From Loripinus fragilis (lineage: Eukaryota; Mollusca; Bivalvia; Lucinida; Lucinidae): DNA of 64,000 nucleotides. The stretch is from contig CAXHUL010000503.1 of NCBI GenBank assembly GCA_964019695.1, forward strand, positions 620,001-684,000, read 5' to 3'. The notes beneath the pieces were generated by a model. The model was not told where the DNA came from, made no database searches, and was given only the letters and a program-made list of their open reading frames with translations. Positions 1 to 12,336 of this stretch are shown here, in pieces. A program made the position numbers and the translations under genes. Numbering within the stretch: position 1 is the first letter of the stretch; each line of letters begins with the position of its first letter.

Positions 1-2453
1 AGATCAGACCCCTCCTAAAGGAATGGTCTGATCAATGTTTTCATTATTTGCTCAAACATAATGAGTTGTGTGAAAGATAGTCTTTATATGGCAAATAGTA
101 TAAACAATGGTCAGAATGCTTTTGATGGAATGGTCTGATCTAAGTTAGCACTATATGCTCAGGAAAATTGCAATCTAATGCATTAGCTGTCTGATACAGA
201 GTTTAAAGGTTGTGATGAACTGGCAAAAAGATAACCCAGAATAGACAGCTCCCGAAGGAAAATCTGATCTGTGTTGTCACTATTTGCCACCATAACATGA
301 CCTTTTAAAACAACTTATCCTGTCTGAGGAAATAGAATAACACAGATCAGACCACTCCTGAAGGAACAGTCTGATCTGTTTAACACTATTCTTCTTAGGC
401 AAGGTAATGTGGGCAAGATAAGGTGTGTAAAAGGTTTCCATTGAGGTGGCAAAGAGTATAAACACTGATCAGACTGCTCTTTAAGTAAGTCTCCTCTGTG
501 TTTAAAATATTTGCCATTTCAACAATACCTTCTAAACACCTTATAGTGCCTGAGCAAATAGTTAACGCAGATTGGACCGTTCCTGATGGATAGTATGATC
601 AGTGTTTTCACTATTGGCCATTTTAATACTACCAGATAAGCACCTTATTATGCTTATGCAAATAAATGCAAACCCAGATCAGCCCCTCCTTAAGGAATGG
701 TCTGATCAATGTTTTCATTATTTGCTCAAACATGATGAGCTGTGAGAAAGATAGTCTTTATATGACAAATAGTGTAAACAATGGTCAGAATGCTCTTGAT
801 GGAATTGTCTGATCTAAGTTAGCACTATATGCTCAGGAAAATTGCCATCTATTGCATTCGCTGTCTAATACAGAGATAAAGGTAGTGATGATATGGCAAA
901 AAGATAATCCAGATCAGACTTTTCTGAAGGAAAGTCTGATCTGTGCTGTCACTATTTGCCACCTTAACATTACCTTTTAAAACAACTTATCTTACCTAAG
1001 GAAGTAGAATAACATAGTTCAGACCACTCCTGAAGGAACAGTCAGATCTGTTTTTACACTATTCTTCTTAGGCAAGGTAATGTGGGCAAGATAAGGTGTG
1101 TAAAAGGTTTTTATTGAGGTGGCAAAGAGTATAAACACTGATCAGACTGCTCTTAAAGTAAGTCTCCTCTGTGTTTACAATATTTGCCATTTCAACAATA
1201 CCATCTAAACACCTTATAGTGCCTGAGCAAATAGTAAACCCAGATGGGACTGTTCCTGATGGATAGTATGATCAGTGTTTTCACTATTGGCCATTTTAAT
1301 ACTACCAGATAAGCACCTTATTATGCCTATGCAAATAAATGCAAACCCAGATCAGAACCCTCCTAAAGGAATGGTCTGATCAATGTTTTCATTATTTGCT
1401 CAAACATGATGAGTTGTGTGAAAGATAGTCTTTATATGGCAAATAGTGTAAACAATGGTCAGAATGCTCTTGATGGAATGGTCTTATCTAAGTTAGCACT
1501 ATATGCTCAGGAAAATTGCAATCTAATGCATTCGCTGTCTGATACAGAGTTTAAAGGTTGTGATGATATGGCAAAAAGATAACCCAGAACAGACAGCTCG
1601 CAAAGGTTAGTCTGATCTGTGTTGTCACTATTTGCCACCATAACATGACTTTTGAAAACAACTTATCCTGTCTGAGGAAATAGAATTACATAGATCAGAC
1701 CACTCCTGAAGGAACAGTCTGATCTGTTTTTACACTATTCTTCTCCGGCAAGGTAAGGTGGGCAAGGTAAGGTGTGTAAAAGGTTTCCCTTGAGGTGGCA
1801 AAGAGTATAAACACTGATCAGACTGCTCTTTTAAGTAAGTCTCCTCTATGTTTACAATATTTGCCATTTTAACAATACCTTCTAAACACCTTATAGTGCC
1901 TGAGCAAATAGTTAACGCAGATTGGACGGTTCCTGATGGATAGTATGATCAGTGTTTTCACTATTGGCCATTTAAATACTACCAGATAAGCACCTTATTA
2001 TGCTTATGCAAATAAATGCAAACCCAGATCAGACCCCTCCTTAAGGAATGGTCTGATCAATGTTTACATTATTTGCTCAAACATGATGAGCTGTGAGAAA
2101 GATAGTCTTTATATGGCAAATAGTGTAAACAATGGTCAGAATGCTCTTGATGGAATTGTCTGATCTAAGTTAGCACTATATGCTCAGGAAAATTGCCATC
2201 TATTGCATTCGCTGTCTAATACAGAGTTTAAAGGTAGTGATGATATGGCAAAAAGATAATCCAGATCAGACTTTTCTGAAGGAAAGTCTGATCTGTGCTG
2301 TCACTATTTGCCACCCTAACATTACCTTTTAAAACAACTTATCTTACCTTAGGAAATAGAATAACACAGTTCAGACCACTCCTGAAGGAACAGTCTGATC
2401 TGTTTTTACACTATTCTTCTTAGGCAAGGTAATGTGGGCAAGATAAGGTGTGT
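1..2453. repeat. Higher-order satellite, ~675-bp unit of six hairpin submonomers (left block)
   Basis: Near-identical units begin with AGATCAG at 1, 676, 1349 and 2026, so the period is 673-677 bp. Each unit contains six related submonomers of 103-130 bp. Each submonomer opens with an inverted-repeat core of the form GATCAGAC, CTCCT, AAGGA, GTCTGATC, and most carry a second inverted pair, CACTATTTGCC and GGCAAATAGTGTAAAC. In the unit starting at 676 the cores lie near 676, 781, 911, 1017, 1139 and 1242. The order of submonomer variants is the same in every unit, which defines a higher-order repeat. No coding capacity is conserved across copies. The block ends abruptly at about 2453, where a different tandem repeat begins. 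Confidence 0.93.
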
Positions 2454-2454
2454 T

Positions 2455-5040
2455 CTATATCTTGAATTAAAAGTCAAAAATAAGAGGAAGGGGATAAACA
2501 TTTTTGAATTAGCTTTATGCTGTGTTGTTCCTTTATTCCCTTTTTGCCCCCGCTCACTGGGGCCATAGAAATAGGTGGGCTGCCTAGTGCCTCTGTGGCA
2601 GAGCTGTTTGTATCATGAATACAGCAGGGCTTAGGTTTACAAGTCAGGTAGAAGTCCTTCAAATTCAGAGGCAACAGTTACAGAGCAATAACCTGAAGCC
2701 AAGTTAGATGTCAACTGAGTAAATGACCGTGCAGTTTACATATTGGGTATGACCACAATAGACATGCATACTGGATTAATATATCTACTCCACAATATAT
2801 TGTTCCAGTGTACTGCTATGTGGAAATCTTCATGAGTAGAAGGTACAGCCATTAACATATTAGGCTGACCATATATGCGGTAAGGGTACTGCTCCTGACT
2901 GTTTAATCTCAAGAAGAGCATCTTTAAATTTGCTTTTCTCTTCTAAGTCTAATTTAAATATTTTTTAAATACAAGGGTCTGGTAAGCAGTTTGTTGATGA
3001 CTACTCACTGCCAGTAGTCATATTATGCTGTGACTGCGAATTAGGGTTGCTAGTGCACTAATTCAGAAATAGCAAAATGAGAACCCCTTAAAATTGCCAA
3101 ATGGGCATCTTTAAATGCTTTTCTCTTCCTTCTCTGATTTTAAGGGGTTAGTTGTCTATTTCAAGGGTCTGGATAACAGTTTGTGGGCATTTCCTCAAAG
3201 CCATTGGTCTTAATATGCTGTAACTATATATTGGCAATGTGTATAAAAGTAAGAAAGTGGGCAAATATCAGGAATTGATACAATCAGGCACCACACCAGA
3301 CCCAGGATACCAATGGGAAAGTGTAACCCTAATCTGACTACCATATAGGCAGGCAGTATGGATTCTGTAATTATTTCTGAAACTTCACATTTTTTCTTGG
3401 ACTTCCATTGTGAATAAGGTAAGGGAATAGTGAAAAGATTTATTTAAATATAATTTTGTCATATTAATTCACTCCTTTTAAACCTTTTACCATAATATCT
3501 TGAATTAAAAGTCAAAAATAAGAGGAAGGGGATATACATTTTTGAATTAGCTTTATGTAATGTTATTCCTTTATTCCCTTTTTGCTCCCGCTCACTGGGG
3601 CCATAGAAATAGGTGGGCTGCCTTGTGCCTCTGTGGCAGAGCTGCTTGTATCATGAATATAGCAGGGCTTAGGTTTACAAGTCATGTAGAAGTCCTTCAA
3701 ATTCAGAGGCAACAGTTACAGAGCAATAACCTGAAGCCAAGTTAGATGTCAACTAAGTACATGACCGTGCAGTTTACATATTGGGTATGACCACAATAGA
3801 CATGCATACTGGATTAATATATCTACTCCACAATATATTGTTGTAGTGTACTGCTATGTGGAAATATTCATGAGTAGAAGGTACAGCCATGAACATATTA
3901 GGCTGACCATATATGCGGTAAGGGTACTGCTCCTGACTGTTTAATCTCAAGAAGAGCATCTTTAAATTTGCTTTTCTCTTCTAAGTCTAATTTAAATATT
4001 TTTTAAATACAAGGGTCTGGTAAGCAGTTTGTTGATGACTACTCACTGCCAGTAGTCATATTATGCTGTGACTGAGAATTAGGGTTGCTAGTGCAGTTAT
4101 TCAGAAATAGCAAAATGAGTACCCCTTAAAATTGCCAAATGGGCATCTTTAAATGCTTTTCTCTTCCTTCTTTGATTTTAAGGGGTTAGTTGTCTATTTC
4201 ATGGGTCTGGATAACAGTTTGTGGGCATTTCCTCAAAGCCATTGGTCTGTAGATGCTGTAACTATATATTGGCAATGTGTATAAAAGTAAGAAAGAGGGC
4301 AAATATCAGGAATTGATACAATCAGGCACCACACCAGACCCAGGATACCAATGGGAAAGTGTAACCCTAATCTGACTACCATATAGGCAGGCAGTATGGA
4401 TTCTGTAATTATTTCTGAAACTTCACATTTTTTCTTGGACTTCCATTGTGAATAAGGTAAGGGAATAGTGAAAAGATTTATTTAAATATAATTTTGTCAT
4501 ATTAATTCACTCCTTTTAAACCTTTTACCATAATATCTTGAATTAAAAGTCAAAAATAAGAGGAAGGGGATATACATTTTTGAATTAGCTTTATGTAATG
4601 TTATTCCTTTATTCCCTTTTTGCCCCCGCTCACTGGGGCCATAGAAATAGGTGGGCTGCCTTGTGCCTCTGTGGCAGAGCTGCTTGTATCATGAATATAG
4701 CAGGGCTTAGGTTTACAAGTCACGTAGAAGTCCTTCAAATTCAGAGGCAACAGTTACAGAGCAATAACCTGAAGCCAAGTTAGATGTCAACTAAGTACAT
4801 GACCGTGCAGTTTACATATTGGGTATGACCACAATAGACATGCATACTGGATTAATATATCTACTCCACAATATATTGTTCTAGTGTACTGCCATGTGGA
4901 AATATTCATTAGTAGAACGTGCAGCCATGAACATATTAGACTGACCATATATGCGGTGAGGGTACTGCTCTTGACTGTTTAATCTCAAGAAAAGCATCTT
5001 TAAATTTGCTTTTCTCTTCTAAATCAGATTTAAAGATTTT
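2455..5040. repeat. 1038-bp tandem repeat, about 2.5 copies, embedded in the satellite
   Basis: The phrase CTTGAATTAAAAGTC recurs at 2461, 3499 and 4537, exactly 1038 bp apart, with about 98 percent identity by eye. Within each unit two diverged halves share 'GCATCTTTAAAT...GCTTTTCTCTTC' followed by 'AAGGGTCTGG', so the 1038-bp unit itself contains an old internal duplication of about 190 bp. Short 61-codon ORFs on both strands repeat with the unit, but they have no recognisable domain and are probably incidental. A diverged fragment of the same family lies at about 18106-18160. Confidence 0.92.
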
Positions 5041-8000
5041 AAAGTTAGTGATAATATGGCAAAAAGATAATCCAGATCAGACGGCTCCTGAAGGAAAATC
5101 TGATCTGTGTTATCACTATTTGCCACCTTAACATTACCTCAGATAACAACTTATCTTACCTGAGGAAATAGAATAACACAGTTCAGACCACTCCTGAAGG
5201 AGCAGTCTGATCTGTTTTTACACTATTCTTCTCGGGCAAGGTAAGGTGGGCAAGATAAGGTGTGTAAAAGGTTTCCCTTGAGGTGGCAAAGAGTATAAAC
5301 ACTGATCAGACTGCTCTTTTAAGTAAGTCTCCTCTGTGTTTACAATATTTGCCATTTTAACAATACCTTTTAAAAACCTTATAGTGCCTGAGCAAATAGT
5401 TAACGCAGATTAGACCTTTTCCTGATGGATAGTATGATCAGTGTTTTCACTATTGGTCATTTTAATACTACCAGATAGGGAGCGCAGTGGCTCAGTGGTA
5501 GAGTGCTTGACTCGAGACCGAAGGGTAGCGGGTTCGAGCCTCACCGGCGTCACTGCGTTGTGGTCCTTGAGCAAGACACATTTATCCTAGCTTAGTACTG
5601 GTTAAACCCAGGAAGAACCGTCCCGCATAACTGAAAGATTGTTGAGTGGACGTAAAAAATCAAATCAAACAAACAAAACAAAATACTACCAGATAAGCAC
5701 CTTATTATGCTTGTGCAAATAAATGCAAACCCAGATCAGACCCCTCCTTAAGGAATGGTCTGATCAATGTTTACATTATTTGCTCAAAAATGATGAGCTG
5801 TGAGAAAGATAGTCTTTATATGGCAAATAGTGTAATCAATGGTCAGAATGCTCTTGATGGAATGGTCGGATCTAAGTTAGCACTATATGCTCAGGAAAAT
5901 TGCAATCTAATGCATTCCCTGTCTGATACAGAGTTTAAAGGTAGTGATGATATGGCAAAAAGATAATCCAGATAAGACTTTTCTGAGGGAAAGTCTGATC
6001 TGTGCTGACACTATTTGCCACCTTATCATTACCTTTTAAAACAACTTATCTTACCTGAGGAAATAGAATAACACAGTTCAGACCACTCCTGAAGGAACAG
6101 TCTGATCTGTTTTACACTATTCTTCTTAGGCAAGGTAATGTGGGCAAGATAAGGTGTGTAAAAGGTTTCCATTGAGGTGGCAAAGAGTATAAACACTGAT
6201 CAGACTGCTCGTTAAGTAAGTCTCCTCTGTGTATAAAATATTTGCCATTTCAACAATACCATCGAAACGCCTTATAGTGCCTGAGCAAATAGTAAACCCA
6301 GATGGGACTGTTCCTGATGGATAGTATGATCAGTGTTTTCACTATTGGCCATTTTAATACTACCAGATAAGCACCTTATTATGCCTATGCAAATAAATGC
6401 AAACCTAGATCAGACCCCTCCTAAAGGAATGGTCTGATCAATGTTTTCATTATTTGCTCAAACATAATGAGTTGTGTGAAAGATAGTCTTTATATGGCAA
6501 ATAGTGTAAACAATGGTCAGAATGCTCTTGATGGAATGGTCTGATATAAGTTAGCATTATATGCTCAGGAAAATTGCAATCTAATGCATTCACTGTCTGA
6601 TACAGAGTTTAAAGGTTGTGATGATATGGCAAAAAGATAACCCAGAACAGACAGCTCCCTAAGGAAAATCTGATCTGTGTTGTCACTATTTGCCACCATA
6701 ACATGACCTTTGAAAACAACTTATCCTGTCTGAGGAATTAGAATAACACAGTTCAGACCACTCCTGAAGGAACAGTCTGATCTGTTTTTACACTATTCTC
6801 CGGCAAGGTAAGGTGGGCAAGGTAAGGTGTGTAAAAGGTTTCCCTTGAGGTGGCAAAGAGTATAAACACTGATCAGACTGCTCTTTTAAGTAAGTCTCCT
6901 CTGTGTTTACAATATTTGCCATTTTAACAATACCTTCTAAACACCTTATAGTGCCTGAGCAAATAGTTAACGCAGATTGGACGGTACCTGATGGATAGTA
7001 TGATCAGTGTTTTCACTATTGGCCATTTAAATACTACCAGATAAGCACCTTATTATGCTTATGCAAATAAATGCAAACCCAGATCAGACCCCTCCTTAAG
7101 GAATGGTCTGATCAATGTTTACATTATTTGCTCAAAAATGATGAGCTGTGAGAAAGATAGTCTTTATATGGCAAATAGTGTAAACAATGGTCAGAATGCT
7201 CTTGATGGAATTGTCTGATCTAAGTTAGCACTATATGCTCAGGAAAATTGCCATCTATTGCATTCACTGTCTAATACAGAGTTTAAAGGTAGTGATGATA
7301 TGGCAAAAAGATAATCCAGATCAGACCTTTCTGAAGGAAAGTCTGATCTGTGCTGTCACTATTTGCCACCTTAACATTACCTTTTAAAACAACTTATCTT
7401 ACCTAAGGAAATAGAATAACACAGTTCAGACCACTCCTGAAGGAAAAGTCTGATCTGTTTTTACACTATTCTTCTTAGGCAAAGTAATGTGGGCAAGATA
7501 AGGTGTGTAAAAGGTTTTTATTGAGTAGGCAAAGAGTATAAACACTGATCAGACTGCTCTTTAAGTAAGTCTCCTCTGTGTTTAAAATATTTGCCATTTC
7601 AACAATACCATCGAAACACCTTATAGTGCCTGAGCAAATAGTAAACCAAGATGAGACTGTTCCTGATGGATAGTTTGATCAGTGTTTTCACTGTTGGCCA
7701 TTTTAATACTACCAGATAAGCACCTTATTATGCCTATGCAAATAAATGCAAACCCAGATCAGACCCCTCCTAAAGGAATGGTCTGATCAATGTTTTTAAT
7801 TATTTGCTCAAACATGATGGGTTGTGTGAAAGATAGTCTTTATATGGCAAATAGTGTAAACAATGGTCAGAATGCTCTTGATGGAATGGTCTTATCTAAT
7901 TTAGAACTATATGCTCATGAAAATTGCAATCTATTGCATTCGCTGTCTGATACAGAGTTTAAAGGTTGTGATGATATGGCAAAAAGATAACCCAGAACAG

Positions 8001-11000
8001 ACAGCTCCCAAAGAAAAGTCTGATCTGTGTTGTCATTATTTGCCACCATAACATGACCTTTGAAAACAACTTATCCTGTCTGAGGAAATAGAATAACACA
8101 GATCAGACCACTCCTGAAGGAACAGTCTGATCTGTTTTTACACTATTCTTCTCCGGCAAGGTAAGGTGGGCAAGGTAAGGTGTGTAAAAGGTTTCCCTTG
8201 AGGTGGCAAAGAGTATAAACACTGATCAGACTGCTCTTTTAAGTAAGTCTCCTCTGTGTTTACAATATTTGCCATTTTAACAATACCTTCTAAACACCTT
8301 ATAGTGCCTGAGCAAATAGTTAACGCAGATTGGACCGTTCCTGATGGATAGTATGATCAGTGTTTTCACTATTGGCCATTTTAATACTACCAGATAAGCA
8401 CCTTATTATGCTTATGCAAATAAATGCAAACCCAGATCAGACCCCTCCTTAAGGAATGGTCTGATCAATGTTTACATTATTTGCTCAAACATGATGAGCT
8501 GTGAGAAAGATAGTCTTTATATGGCAAATAGTGTAAACAATGGTCAGAATGCTCTTGATGGAATTGTCTGATCTAAGTTAGCACTATATGCTCAGGAAAA
8601 TTGCCATCTATTGCATTCGCTGTCTAATACAGAGTTTAAAGGTAGTGATGATATGGCAAAAAGATAATCCAGATCAGACTTTTCTGCAGGAAAGTCTGAT
8701 CTGTGCTGTCACTATTTGCCACCTTAACATTACCTTTTAAAACAACTTATCTTACCTTAGGAAATAGAATAACACAGTTCAGACCATTCCTGAAGGAACA
8801 GTCAGATCTGTTTTTACACTATTCTTCTTAGGCAAGGTAAGGTGGGCAAGATAAGGTGTGTAAAAGGTTTCCCTTGAGGTGGCAAAGAGTATAAACACTG
8901 ATCAGACTGCTCTTTTAAGTAAGTCTCCTCTGTGTTTACAATATTTGCCATTTTAACAATACCTTCTAAACACCTTATAGTGCCTGAGCAAATAGTTAAC
9001 GCAGATTGGACCGTTCCTGATGGATAGTATGATCAGTGTTTTCACTATTGGCCATTTTAATACTACCAGATAAGCACCTTATTATGCTTATGCAAATAAA
9101 TGCAAACCCATATCAGACCCCTCCTTAAGGAATGGTCTGATCAATGTTTACATTATTTGCTCAAACATGATGAGCTGTGAGAAAGATAGTCTTTATGGCA
9201 AATAGTGTAAACAATGGTCAGAATGCTCTTGATGGAATGGTCGGATCTAAGCACTATATGCTCAGGAAAATTGCCATCTATTGCATTCGTTTTCTGATAC
9301 AGAGTTTAAAGGTAGTGATGATATGGCAAAAAGATAATCCAGATCAGACATTTTGAAGGAAAGTCTGATCTGTGCTGTCACTATTTGCCACCTTAACATT
9401 ACCTTTTAAAACAACTTATCTTACCTGAGGAAATAGAATAACACAGTTGAGACCACTCCTGAAGGAACAGTCTGATCTGTTTTTACACTATTCTTCTTAG
9501 GCAAGGTAAGGTGGGCAAGATAAGGTGTGTAAAAGGTTTTTATTGAGGTGGCAAAGAGTATAAACACTGATCAGACTGCTCTTTTAAGTAAGTCTCCTCT
9601 GTGTTTACAATATTTGCCATTTTAACAATACCTTTTAAACACCTTATAGTGCCTGAGCAAATAGTTAACGCAGATTGGACCGTTCCTGATGGATAGTATG
9701 ATCAGTGTTTTTACTATTGGCCATTTTAATACTACCAGAAAAGCACCTTATTATGCTTGTGCAAATAAATGCAAACCCAGATCAGACCCCTCCTTAAGGA
9801 ATGGTCTGATCAATGTTTTCATTATTTGCTCAAACATGATGAGTTGTGTGAAAGATAGTCTTTATAATGCAAATAGTGTAAACAATGGTCAGAATGCTCT
9901 TGATGGAATGGTCTGATCTAAGTTAGCACTATATGCTCAGGAAAATTGCAATCTAATGCATTCGCTGTCTGATACAGAGTTTAAAGGTTGAGATGAAATG
10001 GCAAAAAGATAACCCAGAACAGACAGCTCACGAAGGAAAGTCTGATCTGTGCTGTCACTATTTGCCACCTTAACATTACCTTTTAAAACAACTTATCTTA
10101 CCTGAGGAAATAGAATAACACAGATCAGACCACTCCTGAAGGAACAGTCTGATATGTTTTTACACTATTCTTCTCCGGCAAGGTAAGGTGGGCAAGATAA
10201 GGTGTGTAAAAGGTTTCCCTTGAGGTGGCAAAGAGTATAAACACTGATCAGACTGCTCTTTTAAGTAAGTCTCCTCTGTGTTTACAATATTTGCCATTTT
10301 AACAATACCTTTTAAACACCTTATAGTGCCTGAGCAAATAATTAATGCAGATTGGACTGTTCCCGATGGATAGTATGATCAGTGTTTTCACTATTGGCCA
10401 TTTTAATACTACCAGAAAAGCACCTTATTATGCTTGTGCAAATAAATGCAAACCCAGATCAGACCCCTCCTTAAGGAATGGTCTGATCAATGTTTTCATT
10501 ATTTGCTCAAAAATGATGAGCTGTGAGAAAGATAGTCTTTATATGGCAAATAGTGTAATCAATGGTCAGAATGCTCTTGATGGAATGGTCGGATCTAAGT
10601 TAGCACTATATGCTCAGGAAAATTGTCATCTATTGCATTCACTGTCTAATACAGAGTTTAAAGGTAGTGATGATATGGCAAAAAGATAATCCAGATCAGA
10701 CTTTTCTGAAGGAAAGTCTGATCTGTGCTGTCACTATTTGCCACCTTAACATTACCTTTTAAAACAACTTATCTTACCTGAGGAAATAGAATAACACAGT
10801 TCAGACCACTCCTGAAGGAACAGTCTGATCTGTTTTTGCACTATTCTTCTTAGGCAAGGTAAGGTAGACAAGATAAGGTGTGTAAAAGGTTTCCATTGAG
10901 GTGGCAAAGAGTATAAACACTGATCAGACTGCTGTTTAAGTAAGTCTCCTCTGTGTTAAAATATTTGCCATTTCAACAATACCATCGAAACACCTTATAG

Positions 11001-12300
11001 TGCCTGAGCAAATAGTAAACCCAGATGAGACTGTTCCTGATGGATAGTTTGATCAGTGTTTTCACTGTTGGCCATTTTAATACTACCAGATAAGCACCTT
11101 ATTATGCCTATGCAAATAAATGCTGCAAACCCAGATCAGACCCCTCCTAAAGGAATGGTCTGATCATTGTTTTCATTATTTGCTCAAACATGATGAGTTG
11201 TGTGAAAGATAGTCTTTATATGGCAAATAGCGTAAACAATGGTCAGAATGCTCTTGATGGAATTGTCTGATCTAAGTTAGCACTATATGCTCAGGAAAAT
11301 TGCTATCTAATGCATTCGCTGTCTGATACAGAGTTTAAAGGTTGTGATGAAATGTCAAAAAGATAACCCAGATCAGACAGCCCCTGAAGGAAAATCTGAT
11401 CTGCGTTGTCACTATTTGCCACTTCAACATTACCTTTGAAAACAAATTATCGTGTCTGAGGAAATAGAGTAACACAGATCAGACCACTCTTGAAGGAACA
11501 GTCTGATCTGTTTTTACACTATTCTTCTCCGGCATGGTAAGGTGGGCAAGATAAGGTGTGTAAAAGGTTTCCATTGAGGTGGCAAAGAGTATAAACACTG
11601 ATCAGACTGCTCTTTAAGTAAGTCTCCTCTGTGTTTACAATATTTGCCATTTCAACAATACCTTCTAAACACCTTATAGTGCCTGAGCAAATAGTTAACG
11701 TAGATTGGACCATTCCTGATGGATAGTATGATCAGTGTTTTCACTATTGGCCATTTTAATACTACCAGATAAGCACCTTATTATGCCTATGCAAATATAT
11801 GCAAACCCAGATCAGACCCCTCCTTAAGGAATGGTCTGATCAATGTTTTCATTATTTGTTCAAACATGATGAGTTGTGTGAAAGATAGTCTTTATATGGC
11901 AAATAGTGTAAACAATGGTCAGAATGCTCTTGATGGAATGGCCGGATTTAAGTTAGCTCTATATGCTCAGGAAAACTGCAATCTAATGCATTCGCTGTCT
12001 GATACAGAGTTTAAAAGTAGTGATGATATGGCAAAAAGATAATCCAGATCAGACGGCTCCTGAAGGAAAATCTGATCTGTGTTTTACTATTTGCCATTTT
12101 AACACTACCTTTGTAGCCCTTTGCTATGTTTGTACAAATAGACTAAACACTGTTCAGATTACTCCTAAAGGAACAGTCCGATTAGTGTTTACATTATTTA
12201 CTCAGGCATAATGAGGTGTGTGAAATAGTCTTTAAATGGGAAATAGTGTAAACAATGATCAGACAGCTCCTCCTGGAATTGTCTGGTCTTAGTATGCACT
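5041..12300. repeat. Higher-order satellite, ~675-bp unit (right block)
   Basis: The same family as the left block resumes at unit position ~217. Unit starts can be followed at 5732, 6407, 7081, 7756, 8434, 9110, 9779, 10456, 11132 and 11809, giving about ten further units once the SINE at 5478-5681 is removed. The last 200 bp (about 12110-12300) hold submonomers much more diverged than the interior, which is the edge decay typical of satellites homogenised by unequal exchange. ORFs of up to 114 codons here (for example 10345-10689) are read-throughs of the repeat and repeat with it, so I do not call them genes. Confidence 0.93.
5478..5681 (+). mobile_element. tRNA-derived SINE with 14-bp target-site duplication
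   Basis: The 204-bp insert has a tRNA-like head with an A-box-like TGGCTCAGTGG at 5488-5498 and a B box GGTTCGAGCC at 5531-5540, which form an internal RNA polymerase III promoter. The body contains 'CTTGAGCAAGACACATTTATCC' in two parts and 'TTAGTACTGGTTAAACCCAGG', and the tail is a degenerate CAAAT/CAAA run. It is flanked by perfect copies of AATACTACCAGATA at 5464-5477 and 5682-5695. That sequence is part of the satellite, so the SINE inserted into an existing satellite unit. Related copies occur at 15771, 23011, 56950 and 62189. Confidence 0.93.
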
Positions 12301-12336
12301 ATTTGCTCATGCCACTATTTGCTCATGCAAATTGAC

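Noticed and set aside
3560..4783. Identical 61-codon ORFs in successive 1038-bp units (3560-3745 and 4598-4783) and opposite-strand partners
   Set aside because: Identity follows from recent tandem duplication of DNA. There is no third-position bias or domain to suggest selection on protein.
5485..5545. tRNA gene at the SINE head
   Set aside because: A and B boxes are present, but the cloverleaf is poor and the body and tail continue as in four other copies with target duplications, so it is a SINE.
7790..10689. Open frames of 66-114 codons in the satellite (for example 9689-9916 and 10345-10689)
   Set aside because: They repeat with the 675-bp unit, are broken in most units, and have no domain. 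They are read-throughs of the repeat.
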